Part shown: positions 53,664 to 62,671 of the stretch, in pieces
Layout: the number at the start of each line of letters is the position of its first letter
How positions within the stretch are numbered: the first letter of the stretch is position 1
Origin: Vibrio sp. NTOU-M3
GTDB taxonomy: Bacteria > Pseudomonadota > Gammaproteobacteria > Enterobacterales > Vibrionaceae
NCBI RefSeq assembly: GCF_040869035.1
Contig: NZ_CP162101.1
Coordinates: 372,001 to 436,000 of the forward strand
Direction: 5' to 3'
Length of the DNA stretch: 64,000 bases
Program-made: the position numbers and the translations under genes
Notes under the pieces: model-generated
What the model saw: only the letters and a program-made list of their open reading frames with translations
Databases searched by the model: none
What the model was told of the DNA's origin: nothing

Positions 53664-54370
53664 TTTGCTTCTCCGTTTTGCTCATTGGCAAAATTGTCCG
53701 CTTTAAATGCATAGATACCAGCAAGTCTTCGCCATGTGGTGTAGACACTTGCGATTAACATCACTAGAAGGGCAATGTCCATCAAGTAATTAAATACGGT
53801 GGGTAATAGGTCAAATTGATAATGTACAAACAAGACAACAAAGGCCCCCGTTAGCAGCGCCATACGATGCTGCTTCGCCATTGGTCCTCGAAAATCAGCG
53901 GGGCATCCCATACTGACACCCAGTACTCGAACATACGCGGTTAAGACCGCAACAAGTGCGCAGCTCCAAGCCAATGGCATTCCAAACACACTTTCTGTCG
54001 CCAGCCCAGCAGCGATGATAAAAAGCGAATCTGCGATGCGATCTGGCACGTCATTAAACAGTTCACCTGCTGGCGTTTTCTTACCCCCTTCAACTGCGAC
54101 CATGCCATCAAACAAATTACACAGTAGCCGCAACTGAATACAAAGTGCCGCCAGAAGAAGGAAAAAAGGAAAGGAGAAAAAATAGAAGCCTGATACGGCC
54201 CCATAGCCAATCACGGCAAACACAATACTCATTAAAGAGATCTGATTTGGGGTAACATTTTTTTGGCTAAGCCACACCGCAATGCGTTTGGTTAATGCAA
54301 CTTCACGAACCGCAAGCGGCCTGCGATTAGCCTCTTCTTGAGAATTGTTTTCCATAACTACCACTGACAT
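53660..54370 (-). CDS. CDP-alcohol phosphatidyltransferase family, variant motif
   Basis: Membrane protein of 236 aa with about six helices. The family motif DxxDGxxAR-x8-GxxxDxxxD is present with exact spacing but three changes: the first Asp is Asn (NLFDG), the Arg is Val (MVAV) and the third Asp is Asn (GELFNDVPD). This resembles, as I recall, the YnbA-type subgroup. It is the first gene of the lipid operon. ATG 54370 or the internal ATG 54355, which has GGTAGT in front, may be used. The product alcohol is unknown. Confidence 0.8.
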   Translation of the reverse strand: MSVVVMENNSQEEANRRPLAVREVALTKRIAVWLSQKNVTPNQISLMSIVFAVIGYGAVSGFYFFSFPFFLLLAALCIQLRLLCNLFDGMVAVEGGKKTPAGELFNDVPDRIADSLFIIAAGLATESVFGMPLAWSCALVAVLTAYVRVLGVSMGCPADFRGPMAKQHRMALLTGAFVVLFVHYQFDLLPTVFNYLMDIALLVMLIASVYTTWRRLAGIYAFKADNFANEQNGEAK

Positions 54371-54484
54371 GTTTAAGATTTATATTTGAGTGGTCATATT
54401 ATATCCATTAGATAACGAAACCTTGAAACGGAGATCACCCTTTAGATAGATACTCCGATCCCAAAAAGGTTAGAAAGTGCCAAA

Positions 54485-54520
54485 TGAAAAAAGCCAGCCT
54501 AGGGGGAACCAAGCTGGCTT
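54485..54520 (-). terminator. Terminator downstream of the GH20 gene
   Basis: AAGCCAGC (54491-54498) pairs with GCTGGCTT (54513-54520). On the minus strand the stem is followed by TTTTTCATTTG, 20 bp after the chitobiase stop. Confidence 0.8.
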
Positions 54521-54540
54521 ATTCCTACTGATAGACGTGT

Positions 54541-57318
54541 TTATTGCGCGACGTAATCCACTCGACTACTGCGACCAGAGGCCGTAATGGTTCGAGTTTT
54601 TACCTTTTCGGCATGACTGACATCGACAGGTCCATAGTAAGGAATCCACGTTTCACCATCATCCAACGAATACTGGGTTTCTAAGCCAGGGAATCGATTA
54701 TTCACTTTCAACACTCCTGCTTCTACAACCGCACCAGGAAGAGGAACTCGATAGTTCACACCGTGTTGACTTGGAATTTGATTGTAAATATCAACAGGCT
54801 GGACGTATTCCAACTTGTCTAATGCATACTGACCCAACGTATTCGTGAAGGTATCCCACGCTCGATCCATCGAGGTTTTCCCTGTTGCATCAGGTGCGTC
54901 TTCTACTGGCATATTGGTCACCCAAGCACGCTCAGCAACACCCAATAATTTAGGGAAAGTAAGATATTCCATGATCTCTGGCGACTTTAAGTTTTCAGCA
55001 AATAGCTGACCTTGCAGACCGACCACATTCTTTTTCCCTTCTTCACTTAAATTCACCCAATTCGGATTCCAAGGAACCGGATTACCCAGCTTGTCGGTTT
55101 TACCATTGGCATAAATATTAAATGGGCGATACTCAAATGCTTTCTTAGTATCGGTGTAACCGGCCCAGTGATACCCGACTTCCTCCGGATGCTTGGCATA
55201 AGCTAAATCGAAATATAAGTTGGTTGCATGAGACAGCACCACCTTATAGCCTTTGTTTGCAAACACATACGCTTGATGCTCATTACCCCAGCCCCATACG
55301 TTGTTCCAGAATAGTGGATACAGCTCACCGTAGTCCGCTTGACCAGTCCCATTATGGGTTAACACGTCTCCCCAACTTGCCATCTGGAATCCATTTTGAC
55401 GAATAATGGATGCCCAACGAGTAAAGAAGTAATCGAATAACTCTGGGTCAGTTTTACCTGCTGTTACTGGGTTTTCCTGAACCAAAGGTGATTTCGACCA
55501 CCATTCATTAGGTCCAAGGTGTGGGAGCTCATCACCACCACCATGCAATCGCGTCATTTTGGCTTCAGGAACCGCATCGTACATTTTCTTGGTTTCACTG
55601 ATGACCTTCTCTAAGAATGCAAAAGTACTTTCTAACGCAGGGTTAACCATGTTGTCAGTGTAAAATTGAGGCGTATAGAATTTGGATTCGTTCAATGGAT
55701 CAATCAAGCGATAACGATTTGCCTCCACCGGATCGCTGTCTTTGTATTTGTTATAACGATATTCCATAGCCTTAATTGCCGCTCGTGCATGCGCAGGGAA
55801 ATCATATTCCAAGATCACATCAATATGGCGATCAGCGGCGTACTTCAATATTTCTTTAAAGTCTTCAACCGTATAATAACCCCAACCTTCACCCAGATAG
55901 TTTTGCTGAGCAATTTCAAACCCTTGGAATTGCGGCGGTACACCTTTGTTTGCTTCCGTGGCATCCGCAGGCTTGCCTTCAATACCATCACCGGCTGCAA
56001 AACCATTGCTGGCCCCCATAAAGGTATGCAGCATTTGCTTCTCTTCGACATCGTAGCCTCGTTTTGAGCCAAACTCAGTCAGTTCTGGAATGCCCGGAAT
56101 TTCAATTCGCCAACCTTCGTCATTGGCAACGTTCATCTCAAACTTGTTGATTTTGTAGTAGGCAAGCAAGTCAATCAGCTTCAGTACTGTTTCCTTACTT
56201 TGGAAGTTACGCGACACATCCAACATCATGCCACGGTACTCAAAACGCGGAGCATCTTTAGCACTAAACGCTGGGATCACCGCATGTTGCTTCTTGTTAG
56301 CACCAACAGAGTCTTTATAAACATCTTCGGGAATCAATTGACGCAAGGTTTGAATACCATAAAACACACCCGCAGCGTCCTTACCTTCAATGGTAATGCC
56401 TTTAAAAGGGTCAACATCGAGCTTATACCCTTCACTATCAGCAGCACCATCACCATCCGTATCCAAATTTGGATTAACCTTCAATGTGATCAAATGGCCG
56501 GGATCAGGATTGGCGGCATTAATAGGAAACTCACCTTGAACTAAGTCCTTAAGCGCACTTTGTAAATATGCCGCTTCTGTGCCGAGGCTTTCAGGCGCTT
56601 GGATAGAAGCCACCCAACCAAGTAAGGTCAGGAACGCGCCATTTGTTGGTTCAACGGATTGCAATTGAGGGACCACTTGGTGCTGAATCGACAACGTAAC
56701 CTGAGCAGAATTATTCCCCGCAAAACGAAGGGCTGGTGTTTCGACGGGTTTCGTATCATGAATGCTTTGACGCGTGTGTTTAGGATTCGCAGGGTCCATA
56801 AACACATCGACAGACACAGCCTGTGGTGTAGCACCATCAAACGAAATGTGGAAACCTGATGGTGAGTCGTTTTTCAACATTTGCCAATATTGTGCGGTGA
56901 TCATGATTTCACGAGACTCACCCGGATAAATAGGTTCAAAGCCAGCAACAGGCTCAAGCACAAAATAATCACCACTTTTTGCTGTATCTGCATTTCGAAC
57001 AGAAACATTTTGTTGTGCAAGTTGCAGACGAGCATTCTCCCCATTAGGGTCGGCTTCAGGTAATACCGACGCAGGTGGACGGACAGAGTTAAAATACAGA
57101 GACCAATTTTTATCACCTAATGCTTCATTACCATTATTCGTGATTGTTAGGCTGCCCAGAAATATATTTTCACCGATATCATGGTCAATCACTTGCCATA
57201 ACAAATCGAGTTTATCGGCTTGAGGATGGGGGGTGTCAGCAAATACCAAAGGTGCTGATGCAAACTGCGATGCCAACGCAATGGTTAAGAGTTTAAGAGG
57301 AAATTTAACCTTATTCAT
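54541..57318 (-). CDS. Beta-N-acetylhexosaminidase (chitobiase, GH20)
   Basis: Secreted enzyme of 925 aa cutting chitobiose and other chitin oligosaccharides to N-acetylglucosamine. Parts in order: signal peptide (MNKVKFPLKLLTIALASQF ... VFA), an N-terminal carbohydrate-binding CHB_HEX domain, a GH20 b-domain (about 200-350), the catalytic GH20 barrel with RLHGGGDELPHLGPNEWW (catalytic Asp-Glu pair) and ASWGDVL, and a C-terminal Ig-like CHB_HEX_C domain. ATG 57318 begins the signal peptide; 57333 is an alternative. No lipobox, so probably periplasmic and soluble. The PTS genes upstream on the same strand may import related disaccharides. Confidence 0.93.
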   Translation of the reverse strand: MNKVKFPLKLLTIALASQFASAPLVFADTPHPQADKLDLLWQVIDHDIGENIFLGSLTITNNGNEALGDKNWSLYFNSVRPPASVLPEADPNGENARLQLAQQNVSVRNADTAKSGDYFVLEPVAGFEPIYPGESREIMITAQYWQMLKNDSPSGFHISFDGATPQAVSVDVFMDPANPKHTRQSIHDTKPVETPALRFAGNNSAQVTLSIQHQVVPQLQSVEPTNGAFLTLLGWVASIQAPESLGTEAAYLQSALKDLVQGEFPINAANPDPGHLITLKVNPNLDTDGDGAADSEGYKLDVDPFKGITIEGKDAAGVFYGIQTLRQLIPEDVYKDSVGANKKQHAVIPAFSAKDAPRFEYRGMMLDVSRNFQSKETVLKLIDLLAYYKINKFEMNVANDEGWRIEIPGIPELTEFGSKRGYDVEEKQMLHTFMGASNGFAAGDGIEGKPADATEANKGVPPQFQGFEIAQQNYLGEGWGYYTVEDFKEILKYAADRHIDVILEYDFPAHARAAIKAMEYRYNKYKDSDPVEANRYRLIDPLNESKFYTPQFYTDNMVNPALESTFAFLEKVISETKKMYDAVPEAKMTRLHGGGDELPHLGPNEWWSKSPLVQENPVTAGKTDPELFDYFFTRWASIIRQNGFQMASWGDVLTHNGTGQADYGELYPLFWNNVWGWGNEHQAYVFANKGYKVVLSHATNLYFDLAYAKHPEEVGYHWAGYTDTKKAFEYRPFNIYANGKTDKLGNPVPWNPNWVNLSEEGKKNVVGLQGQLFAENLKSPEIMEYLTFPKLLGVAERAWVTNMPVEDAPDATGKTSMDRAWDTFTNTLGQYALDKLEYVQPVDIYNQIPSQHGVNYRVPLPGAVVEAGVLKVNNRFPGLETQYSLDDGETWIPYYGPVDVSHAEKVKTRTITASGRSSRVDYVAQ

Positions 57319-57573
57319 AATTGTATATTCCATAGCAAATTACAGACGAGAAAACCCCTCGCGATCTAAACTACAGATACGAGAAAGATACGGATTGAAT
57401 AACAGCGATTGATGAAAATACCTTTGTTTAAGGTGTAGCAAGCCACGCCAACAAACGTTAACGCAAAAATTAGTATCAAAGGGTTTGCTTGCTATGAGTG
57501 CAAATCAATCTCTGCTATTGACGACGGGTAACTGTTTAATGGCTACCCACCGATAATTAGAGAAAACGAAGCG

Positions 57574-58455
57574 CTATCGCCGATTGGCCATTCGCTTATA
57601 TTGATGGCGTCGACCACGTAAGGTAACGCCTAGCTTCATGATGTTTTCTGGTGGTGCAATACCACTGTAGCCACCATCACCAATATGCACTACGTCCGCA
57701 CCAGCAGCCTTAGCCGCGATGGCGACTTGTTCAATATAGGATTCATCGGCACCTTCTTGAGAAGTGCCAATAGCCAACATTCCAAGCATGCCCGTTTTAT
57801 GAACTGCAGACATCATTTCACGCGCTAATGTTGGATCAACCCCCGGAGTGGTATAAGGCGCAGGGAACATCATGATGTCAGCGCCCGCTTCAGCAAAAGC
57901 AGGAACAATACTGAGATTATAGTCGTTCCCGACCCCCCCCGCATGCATTTTACCGGCAACGATGATCAGCTCTTGCGACACACTACGGACTAAAGAAATC
58001 GCATCTAGGATCGTTTCCTGTGTGACACAGTTACCCGGGTTTCCGGTCAGCATCACATAATCCAATCCCAGTTCTACTGCTTTTTGAACGGTCTCCTTTG
58101 TCACGGTCCGGCCGACATCAACGTGTTTTACATCATCGGGGATAGGCTCGAGGTTACACCCAATCAACCGGCCTGTGGCCGCTTTCACTTCGGCAACAGA
58201 CATGGTTTCATCAGGATTCTCGGACAAAATCTTAATTGCTGGTTTCATCACATCGAGACAATTTAGCGTGATCATATCAGCACCAAACGCCGCCGCAATT
58301 TCAGCTCCCGAAACAACATCGAGTGGTGGCGTAATCGCGACTACATTTTCGACCATCAGTGTTCGCCCTTCAGAATTGCGAATACTGTTGACGATTTGCT
58401 TGCGCGATGCATGACGAAGGTCTTCAGCTGTGTAATCAAATATGCGCTTCTTCAT
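57574..58455 (-). CDS. TIM-barrel protein of unknown function encoded with a PTS
   Basis: Protein of 293 aa with barrel-type repeats of beta-strand plus glycine loops: SGAEIAAAFGADMITLNC, LGLDYVMLTGNPGNC, ELIIVAGKMHAGGVGN, AFAEAGADIMMFPAPYTTPG, MLAIGTSQEGADES and AGADVVHIGDGGYSG. The pattern suggests a phosphate-binding barrel, such as a phosphosugar epimerase, aldolase or phosphoenolpyruvate-mutase-like enzyme, but I do not recognise a characterised family. Its start overlaps the EIIA stop by 20 bp, so it is co-translated with a lactose/cellobiose-type PTS and probably acts on the imported sugar phosphate. Confidence 0.75.
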   Translation of the reverse strand: MKKRIFDYTAEDLRHASRKQIVNSIRNSEGRTLMVENVVAITPPLDVVSGAEIAAAFGADMITLNCLDVMKPAIKILSENPDETMSVAEVKAATGRLIGCNLEPIPDDVKHVDVGRTVTKETVQKAVELGLDYVMLTGNPGNCVTQETILDAISLVRSVSQELIIVAGKMHAGGVGNDYNLSIVPAFAEAGADIMMFPAPYTTPGVDPTLAREMMSAVHKTGMLGMLAIGTSQEGADESYIEQVAIAAKAAGADVVHIGDGGYSGIAPPENIMKLGVTLRGRRHQYKRMANRR

Positions 58456-58798
58456 GTTGAATTACCTTTTCCAGTTTCTTATGAATAGCGATGACTTCTT
58501 CTGCCATCTCACGGCATAACATGGTTGTCATGATGTGATCTTGTATGTGGGTCAAAATCAAGGTCATCGGCACTTTGCCAGCTCCCTCATCAAAACCAAT
58601 CAACGAGGTTTGTGACTTGTGTACAGCAATCAGTGCTTCATCTGCCGCCGCAAGTAACTCTTTTGCCTTGTGAAATTTGTCCTGACGAGCAAGAGACATC
58701 GCTTCCATACAAGCTGAACGCGCCTCTCCTACCTGACATAGCAGCATCATCAAGAACTCTTCTGTAATATCTTCGGGTGCTTTAATTTCAAAACTCAT
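58436..58798 (-). CDS. PTS EIIA component, lactose/cellobiose family
   Basis: Helical phosphocarrier of 120 aa (PTS_IIA lac, ChbA/CelC-like). Seen are the N-terminal helix EEFLMMLLCQVGEARSACME, the helix KAKELLAAADEALIAVHKSQT, and the active-site helix LILTHIQDHIMTTMLCREMA with the phosphorylated His followed by the conserved Gln-Asp-His. It overlaps EIIC by 4 bp upstream and the barrel gene by 20 bp downstream. Confidence 0.9.
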   Translation of the reverse strand: MSFEIKAPEDITEEFLMMLLCQVGEARSACMEAMSLARQDKFHKAKELLAAADEALIAVHKSQTSLIGFDEGAGKVPMTLILTHIQDHIMTTMLCREMAEEVIAIHKKLEKVIQHEEAHI

Positions 58799-60135
58799 CG
58801 CGCCAACTCTCCTTGTGCTTCGGTGGCACCAGTTGGTGTCGCAGTGGCTTCATTCATTGCATTCTCTTCTTTCAGCAGTTGTCTCTCATGAATTTTCAAG
58901 AATGGGTAGAACACCAATGCGCTGATAATGATACTGCTCAATACTACAAGTGCCGCTGTACCTGAGTTGGTCGCAATGATTGCGCCAATTGGTGCTGGCA
59001 TTGTCCATGGTGGGATTGCAATGATCTTGGCAACAAAACCTGTCTTAAATGCCAGCCAAACGATTGATGTATTGATGGTTGGCGCTAGCAACCAAGGAAT
59101 GAAGTAGATTGGGTTCATGACAATCGGTGTACCGAAGATAACAGGCTCATTGATGTTAAATGTACCCGGAACAATCGACATCTTACCGATGGTTTTTAGT
59201 TGAGTGGCTTTTGAGCGCATCATTAACACCACTAGACCCCATGTACCACCAGCACCACCGACGAAAATGAAGAAGTCCATAACAGGGTTAATGAAAATCG
59301 CAGGAAGCGGCTCACCCGCAGCTAATGCATCTTGGTTTAAGCCAAGGTTAATTAATAACATTGGGCCAATAATACCGCCGACTACCGATCCGCCGTGAAT
59401 ACCACTAAACCAAAGAATTTGGACAATCAGTACCGCAATTAAACAGGCAATGTAGCTATCAGAAGCTAAAACTAGAGGCTGGAACAGCTGCATGATTGCT
59501 GTTGGGATCTTCAAATCGTACTGACCAAGGAACACGTTGATCGACATGATGATCACAGAAATAAACACAATAGGGATCAGCAAATCGAACGACGCTGAAA
59601 TCTTTGGCGGTACCGCATCCGGCATTTTGATACGAATGTTGTATTTGATCAGCAAACGCTGCATTTCTGGCACTAATAAACCGCATAAAATGGCCGTGAA
59701 TGCCCCTGTGCCACCTAAAAACGCGCCGGGTAACACACCACCAATTTCTACATTCACCATCGGCGCAACCGAGAGCAAAAAGGCGAACATCGCCAACATA
59801 CCAGTGTTCATTGCACGAAGTTTGTATGACTCTGCCAAGCTAAAAGCAATACCAAAGGTCGCGTAAAGAGCAAAGATCCCCATACTCAGTTGGAAAGGTG
59901 CCATGATGTTATCTTTACCGATTGCTGCAATTAAACCGTGCCAGCCATCAAAAAAGAAATTACCTTCAGAGGGCGGGAACGCAAGCACCAAAAGTAAAGA
60001 GCCCACAATCAAAAATGGCATGGTTGATACAAAGCCATCTTTAATCGCATTAACATGCCGCTGAGCAGAGATTTTACCCGCCACCGGTGCAACTACATTT
60101 TCTACAAAACTTAATACCTTATCGAAAAACGCCAT
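58795..60135 (-). CDS. PTS EIIC permease, lactose/cellobiose family
   Basis: Membrane permease of 446 aa with about ten helices, ChbC/CelB-like. Seen are the N-terminal HVNAIKDGFVSTMPFLIVGSLLL, the substrate-site region IHGGSVVGGIIGPML, GGAGGTWGLVVLMM, and NINEPVIFGTPIVMNPIYFIP, the family's conserved Glu-containing loop. Three nucleotides separate it from EIIB. A disaccharide such as chitobiose or cellobiose is likely; the GH20 gene downstream favours chitin-derived sugars without proving it. Confidence 0.9.
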   Translation of the reverse strand: MAFFDKVLSFVENVVAPVAGKISAQRHVNAIKDGFVSTMPFLIVGSLLLVLAFPPSEGNFFFDGWHGLIAAIGKDNIMAPFQLSMGIFALYATFGIAFSLAESYKLRAMNTGMLAMFAFLLSVAPMVNVEIGGVLPGAFLGGTGAFTAILCGLLVPEMQRLLIKYNIRIKMPDAVPPKISASFDLLIPIVFISVIIMSINVFLGQYDLKIPTAIMQLFQPLVLASDSYIACLIAVLIVQILWFSGIHGGSVVGGIIGPMLLINLGLNQDALAAGEPLPAIFINPVMDFFIFVGGAGGTWGLVVLMMRSKATQLKTIGKMSIVPGTFNINEPVIFGTPIVMNPIYFIPWLLAPTINTSIVWLAFKTGFVAKIIAIPPWTMPAPIGAIIATNSGTAALVVLSSIIISALVFYPFLKIHERQLLKEENAMNEATATPTGATEAQGELAR

Positions 60136-60138
60136 GGC

Positions 60139-60465
60139 TTAGCTCTCCGTTGTTGTACTGTGTGCATTAAAAAGTGCTATCGCTTGCTCAAGTACTGCTT
60201 CACCATTCAATAAGCCATAGTTCATCATATCGATAAGCCCGCATCCCTTCCCTTGCTCATTGGCTGCACGCTTAAATTCTTCGTATTTGAATCGTACCTG
60301 TGGGGCGACCAAACAAACATCACTCCACTTTAAGCACTCTTCAAACTCAGCGATCGAGTGGGCTGAGATTTCACACTCCACCCCTTTCTCTTTCGCGCTT
60401 TGTTCCATCTTACTGACTAGCATGCTGGTAGACATGCCGGCCGCACAACATAAAAAAACTTTCAT
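60139..60465 (-). CDS. PTS EIIB component, lactose/cellobiose family
   Basis: Phosphocarrier of 108 aa, ChbB-like, with the P-loop MKVFLCCAAGMSTSMLVSKM; the phosphorylated Cys is at position 6 or 7. It is the first gene of the operon EIIB-EIIC-EIIA-barrel, with an AAGGAGAG ribosome site. Two AACCGGTT operators lie 35-60 bp upstream. Confidence 0.92.
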   Translation of the reverse strand: MKVFLCCAAGMSTSMLVSKMEQSAKEKGVECEISAHSIAEFEECLKWSDVCLVAPQVRFKYEEFKRAANEQGKGCGLIDMMNYGLLNGEAVLEQAIALFNAHSTTTES

Positions 60466-60499
60466 ACTGTCTCTCCTTTGACTGCTTCCTTAGCCAAAA

Positions 60500-60526
60500 T
60501 GTAACCGGTTTCAGTAACCGGTTACA
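60500..60526. promoter_or_regulatory. Tandem LacI-type operators at the PTS promoter
   Basis: TGTAACCGGTT-TCAGT-AACCGGTTACA: 11-bp arms of perfect dyad symmetry. Each half contains its own AACCGGTT palindrome with the central CG typical of LacI/GalR sites. It lies 35 bp before the EIIB start; the LacI-family gene is next upstream. Confidence 0.75.
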
Positions 60527-60691
60527 TATATACAACAGAGAGAATAAAATAACTGACACGAATATAAAATATGTTACATATGTCTACTTTTTATCCAAAG
60601 CAAATTAAATTTATGTCTAGTTGAACAAGAATGAGGATCGAAGAAGAAAGAGAAACGTGCCCTGCAAAAATGCAAAGCACTGAGGTTAGGT

Positions 60692-61696
60692 TTAAAGGGA
60701 AATCGTTTTTGCAGAATCGCGTGGGACCAAGCTGCCTTGGATGACTTCCACTGGAGGAATCGGTTGGCCTTGAATCAATTGCTGAGCAACTTCCATTGCT
60801 CGTTCGGTTATGGCTTGGATTGGAAGATCCACTGTTGTCAAAGATGGCGTGACAAAAGCACTGCACGGATCATTATCAATACTGACAATAGACACATCAT
60901 CAGGGACAACAATGCCCTGCTCTGCGAAAGCTTTAATGCAGCCCACTGCAATATCGTCTGACGCAGTCACAATGGCAGGAGGTAACTCGCCTTCATTGAG
61001 CAGAACCTTACCCGCAGCATAACCTTCGATAAAGCCAAAATTACAAGGCACGTGGTTACCCGATACCTTTTGCAAAGCGTAGCTCTGGATAGCCGATTGA
61101 AACCCAGCTAAACGAGAAACTGATGTAGGTGTTTTAGGCGCAGGGCCAACATAAGTGATGGATTGGTGCCCCAATAAAACCAAGTGTTCAACAGCCATAG
61201 CCACCGCATGCTGTTGATCAAAACTGACAGAAAATCCCGCAGACTGCGGTAATCGTCTACCCACGTTAACCAAAGGCACATCAATGGATTGATTAAGCGC
61301 TATCACCTGCTCTTCAGAAAGCATTCGGCTATACAAAATAACCACATCACATTTTTTCTCGACAAGAGAATGCACAGCATGTAGTTCACTTTCTGCTTGA
61401 TTGTGTCCATCAGCAATCAGCAGCTGTTTACCCATTTGTTCTGCACTCTCGGAAGCTTGTTTGAGCAACAGCCCAAAATAACTCCCCGTAAAGTCAGACA
61501 GCACCAGACCAATGCTATTACCACTGCGAGTCGCCAAAGCCTGTGCTACCGAGCTGGGTTTGTAATTCAGCTCCTTCATCACCGATTCGACTAAAAGACG
61601 CGTACTCTCTTTGACTTGTCCTGTGCCATTAATCACGCGTGATACTGTTGCTTTGGATACGCCAGCCATGCGAGACACATCTGAAATGGTCGCCAT
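60692..61696 (-). CDS. LacI-family transcriptional regulator
   Basis: Protein of 334 aa. The N-terminal helix-turn-helix is ATISDVSRMAGVSKATVSRVI, with hinge helix SVAQALATRSGNSIGLV, followed by a periplasmic-binding-protein-like sugar domain (AIVTASDDIAVGCIKAFAEQG; VSIVSIDNDPCSAFVTPSLTTVD). A GAGG ribosome site precedes the ATG. It lies upstream of the PTS operon on the same strand with a 226-bp gap holding the tandem operators, so it probably represses that operon. Confidence 0.92.
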   Translation of the reverse strand: MATISDVSRMAGVSKATVSRVINGTGQVKESTRLLVESVMKELNYKPSSVAQALATRSGNSIGLVLSDFTGSYFGLLLKQASESAEQMGKQLLIADGHNQAESELHAVHSLVEKKCDVVILYSRMLSEEQVIALNQSIDVPLVNVGRRLPQSAGFSVSFDQQHAVAMAVEHLVLLGHQSITYVGPAPKTPTSVSRLAGFQSAIQSYALQKVSGNHVPCNFGFIEGYAAGKVLLNEGELPPAIVTASDDIAVGCIKAFAEQGIVVPDDVSIVSIDNDPCSAFVTPSLTTVDLPIQAITERAMEVAQQLIQGQPIPPVEVIQGSLVPRDSAKTISL

Positions 61697-61810
61697 TAAT
61701 ACCTCTTAAACCACAAGAACAAACTGCTGTTTCAATTAAACATACCAGAAAGCTATACTTTTAAAAGTTTATTGGTATCAATGGCTAATGTGGGTCACGT
61801 TCACTCAGGG

Positions 61811-62425
61811 CTAAACCGTGACGCCAAGTTTGTTCAACGCTTGTGTTGCTTGCTGCGCATTTAAAAACTGAATACCATGGATACCAACTTGCTGAGCCCC
61901 TTCAACGTTTGGCAACATATCATCGAGAAAAACCGTTTGTTCTGGGTTTAGATCATATTGCGCAAGTAAGTGATGATAGATCTCTTTTCCCGGTTTTAAA
62001 CAACCCACTTCAGCAGAAACAATCGCACCATCAAACTCATGCCAAAACTCATAACGCTGCTTAAGAAACGTAACAATTTCATGCACGTTGTCGGTCAACG
62101 CATAGACTTTATATCCCTGACTTTTGAGTGCTCTTAAAAGCGCTAATGAACCATAGATAGGAATTAAGCTTTCCTTTACGTAGAAAAACAACGTATCTAA
62201 CTCATCTTCAGATAGCCCTAGCTCGATTTGATACTGCTTTTTGACGTCTTCTTCGGTAAATTCTCCACGATTGAGCGCCAACCAAAGTTCATGACCAAAA
62301 ATCGCTTTAGCTTTTACTTGTACATCAACATCATTACCAAACGTCAATCGCACAATCTCTTCTGGTGCCCAGCGCACCAGCACATTGCCAACATCAAAAA
62401 CCACATTTTTAATTGGACTAAGCAT
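61811..62425 (-). CDS. HAD-superfamily hydrolase (YihX-like)
   Basis: Phosphatase of 204 aa. HAD motif I is FDVGNVLVRW (here D-x-G, with the second Asp replaced by Gly as in YihX/epoxide-hydrolase-like members), motif II ALTDN, the motif III lysine is in GCLKPGKEIY, and motif IV is FLDDMLPN. E. coli YihX acts on glucose 1-phosphate; similar substrates are plausible. It is a single gene. Confidence 0.85.
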   Translation of the reverse strand: MLSPIKNVVFDVGNVLVRWAPEEIVRLTFGNDVDVQVKAKAIFGHELWLALNRGEFTEEDVKKQYQIELGLSEDELDTLFFYVKESLIPIYGSLALLRALKSQGYKVYALTDNVHEIVTFLKQRYEFWHEFDGAIVSAEVGCLKPGKEIYHHLLAQYDLNPEQTVFLDDMLPNVEGAQQVGIHGIQFLNAQQATQALNKLGVTV

Positions 62426-62616
62426 TGATATGAGTTCCTTTTTGTTTGATTCACTGCCGCTGGTTTCTATAGTTCCATTTTTCGAACACGTTAAGGATGA
62501 TCACCTTATCAATTTGCTAATCGTTGACACAAAACTGGCCTCATTCTCAGTTTTATCTCGTTCATTATCCTTCTGTGTGTCCATCCATTTCACATGTTAG
62601 AGTCAGCCGCACAAAC

Positions 62617-62650
62617 AAAAAAGCCATCACCGAGTGAGTGATGGCTTTTT
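62617..62650. terminator. Bidirectional terminator near the MarR gene end
   Basis: AAAAAAGCCATCAC-CGAGTGA-GTGATGGCTTTTT: 8-bp stem extended by A/T pairs, with T-runs on both strands, 22 bp downstream of the MarR stop. Confidence 0.9.
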
Positions 62651-62671
62651 AAGCTTTATCTGAGCAGACAA

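Noticed and set aside
57436..57494. TAGCAAGC ... GCTTGCTA inverted repeat upstream of the GH20 gene
   Set aside because: 8-bp arms with a 43-nt gap and no relation to the AACCGGTT operators.
62385..62600. 71-codon plus-strand frame between the HAD and MarR genes
   Set aside because: Begins inside the antisense HAD gene, has no ribosome site and no family resemblance.
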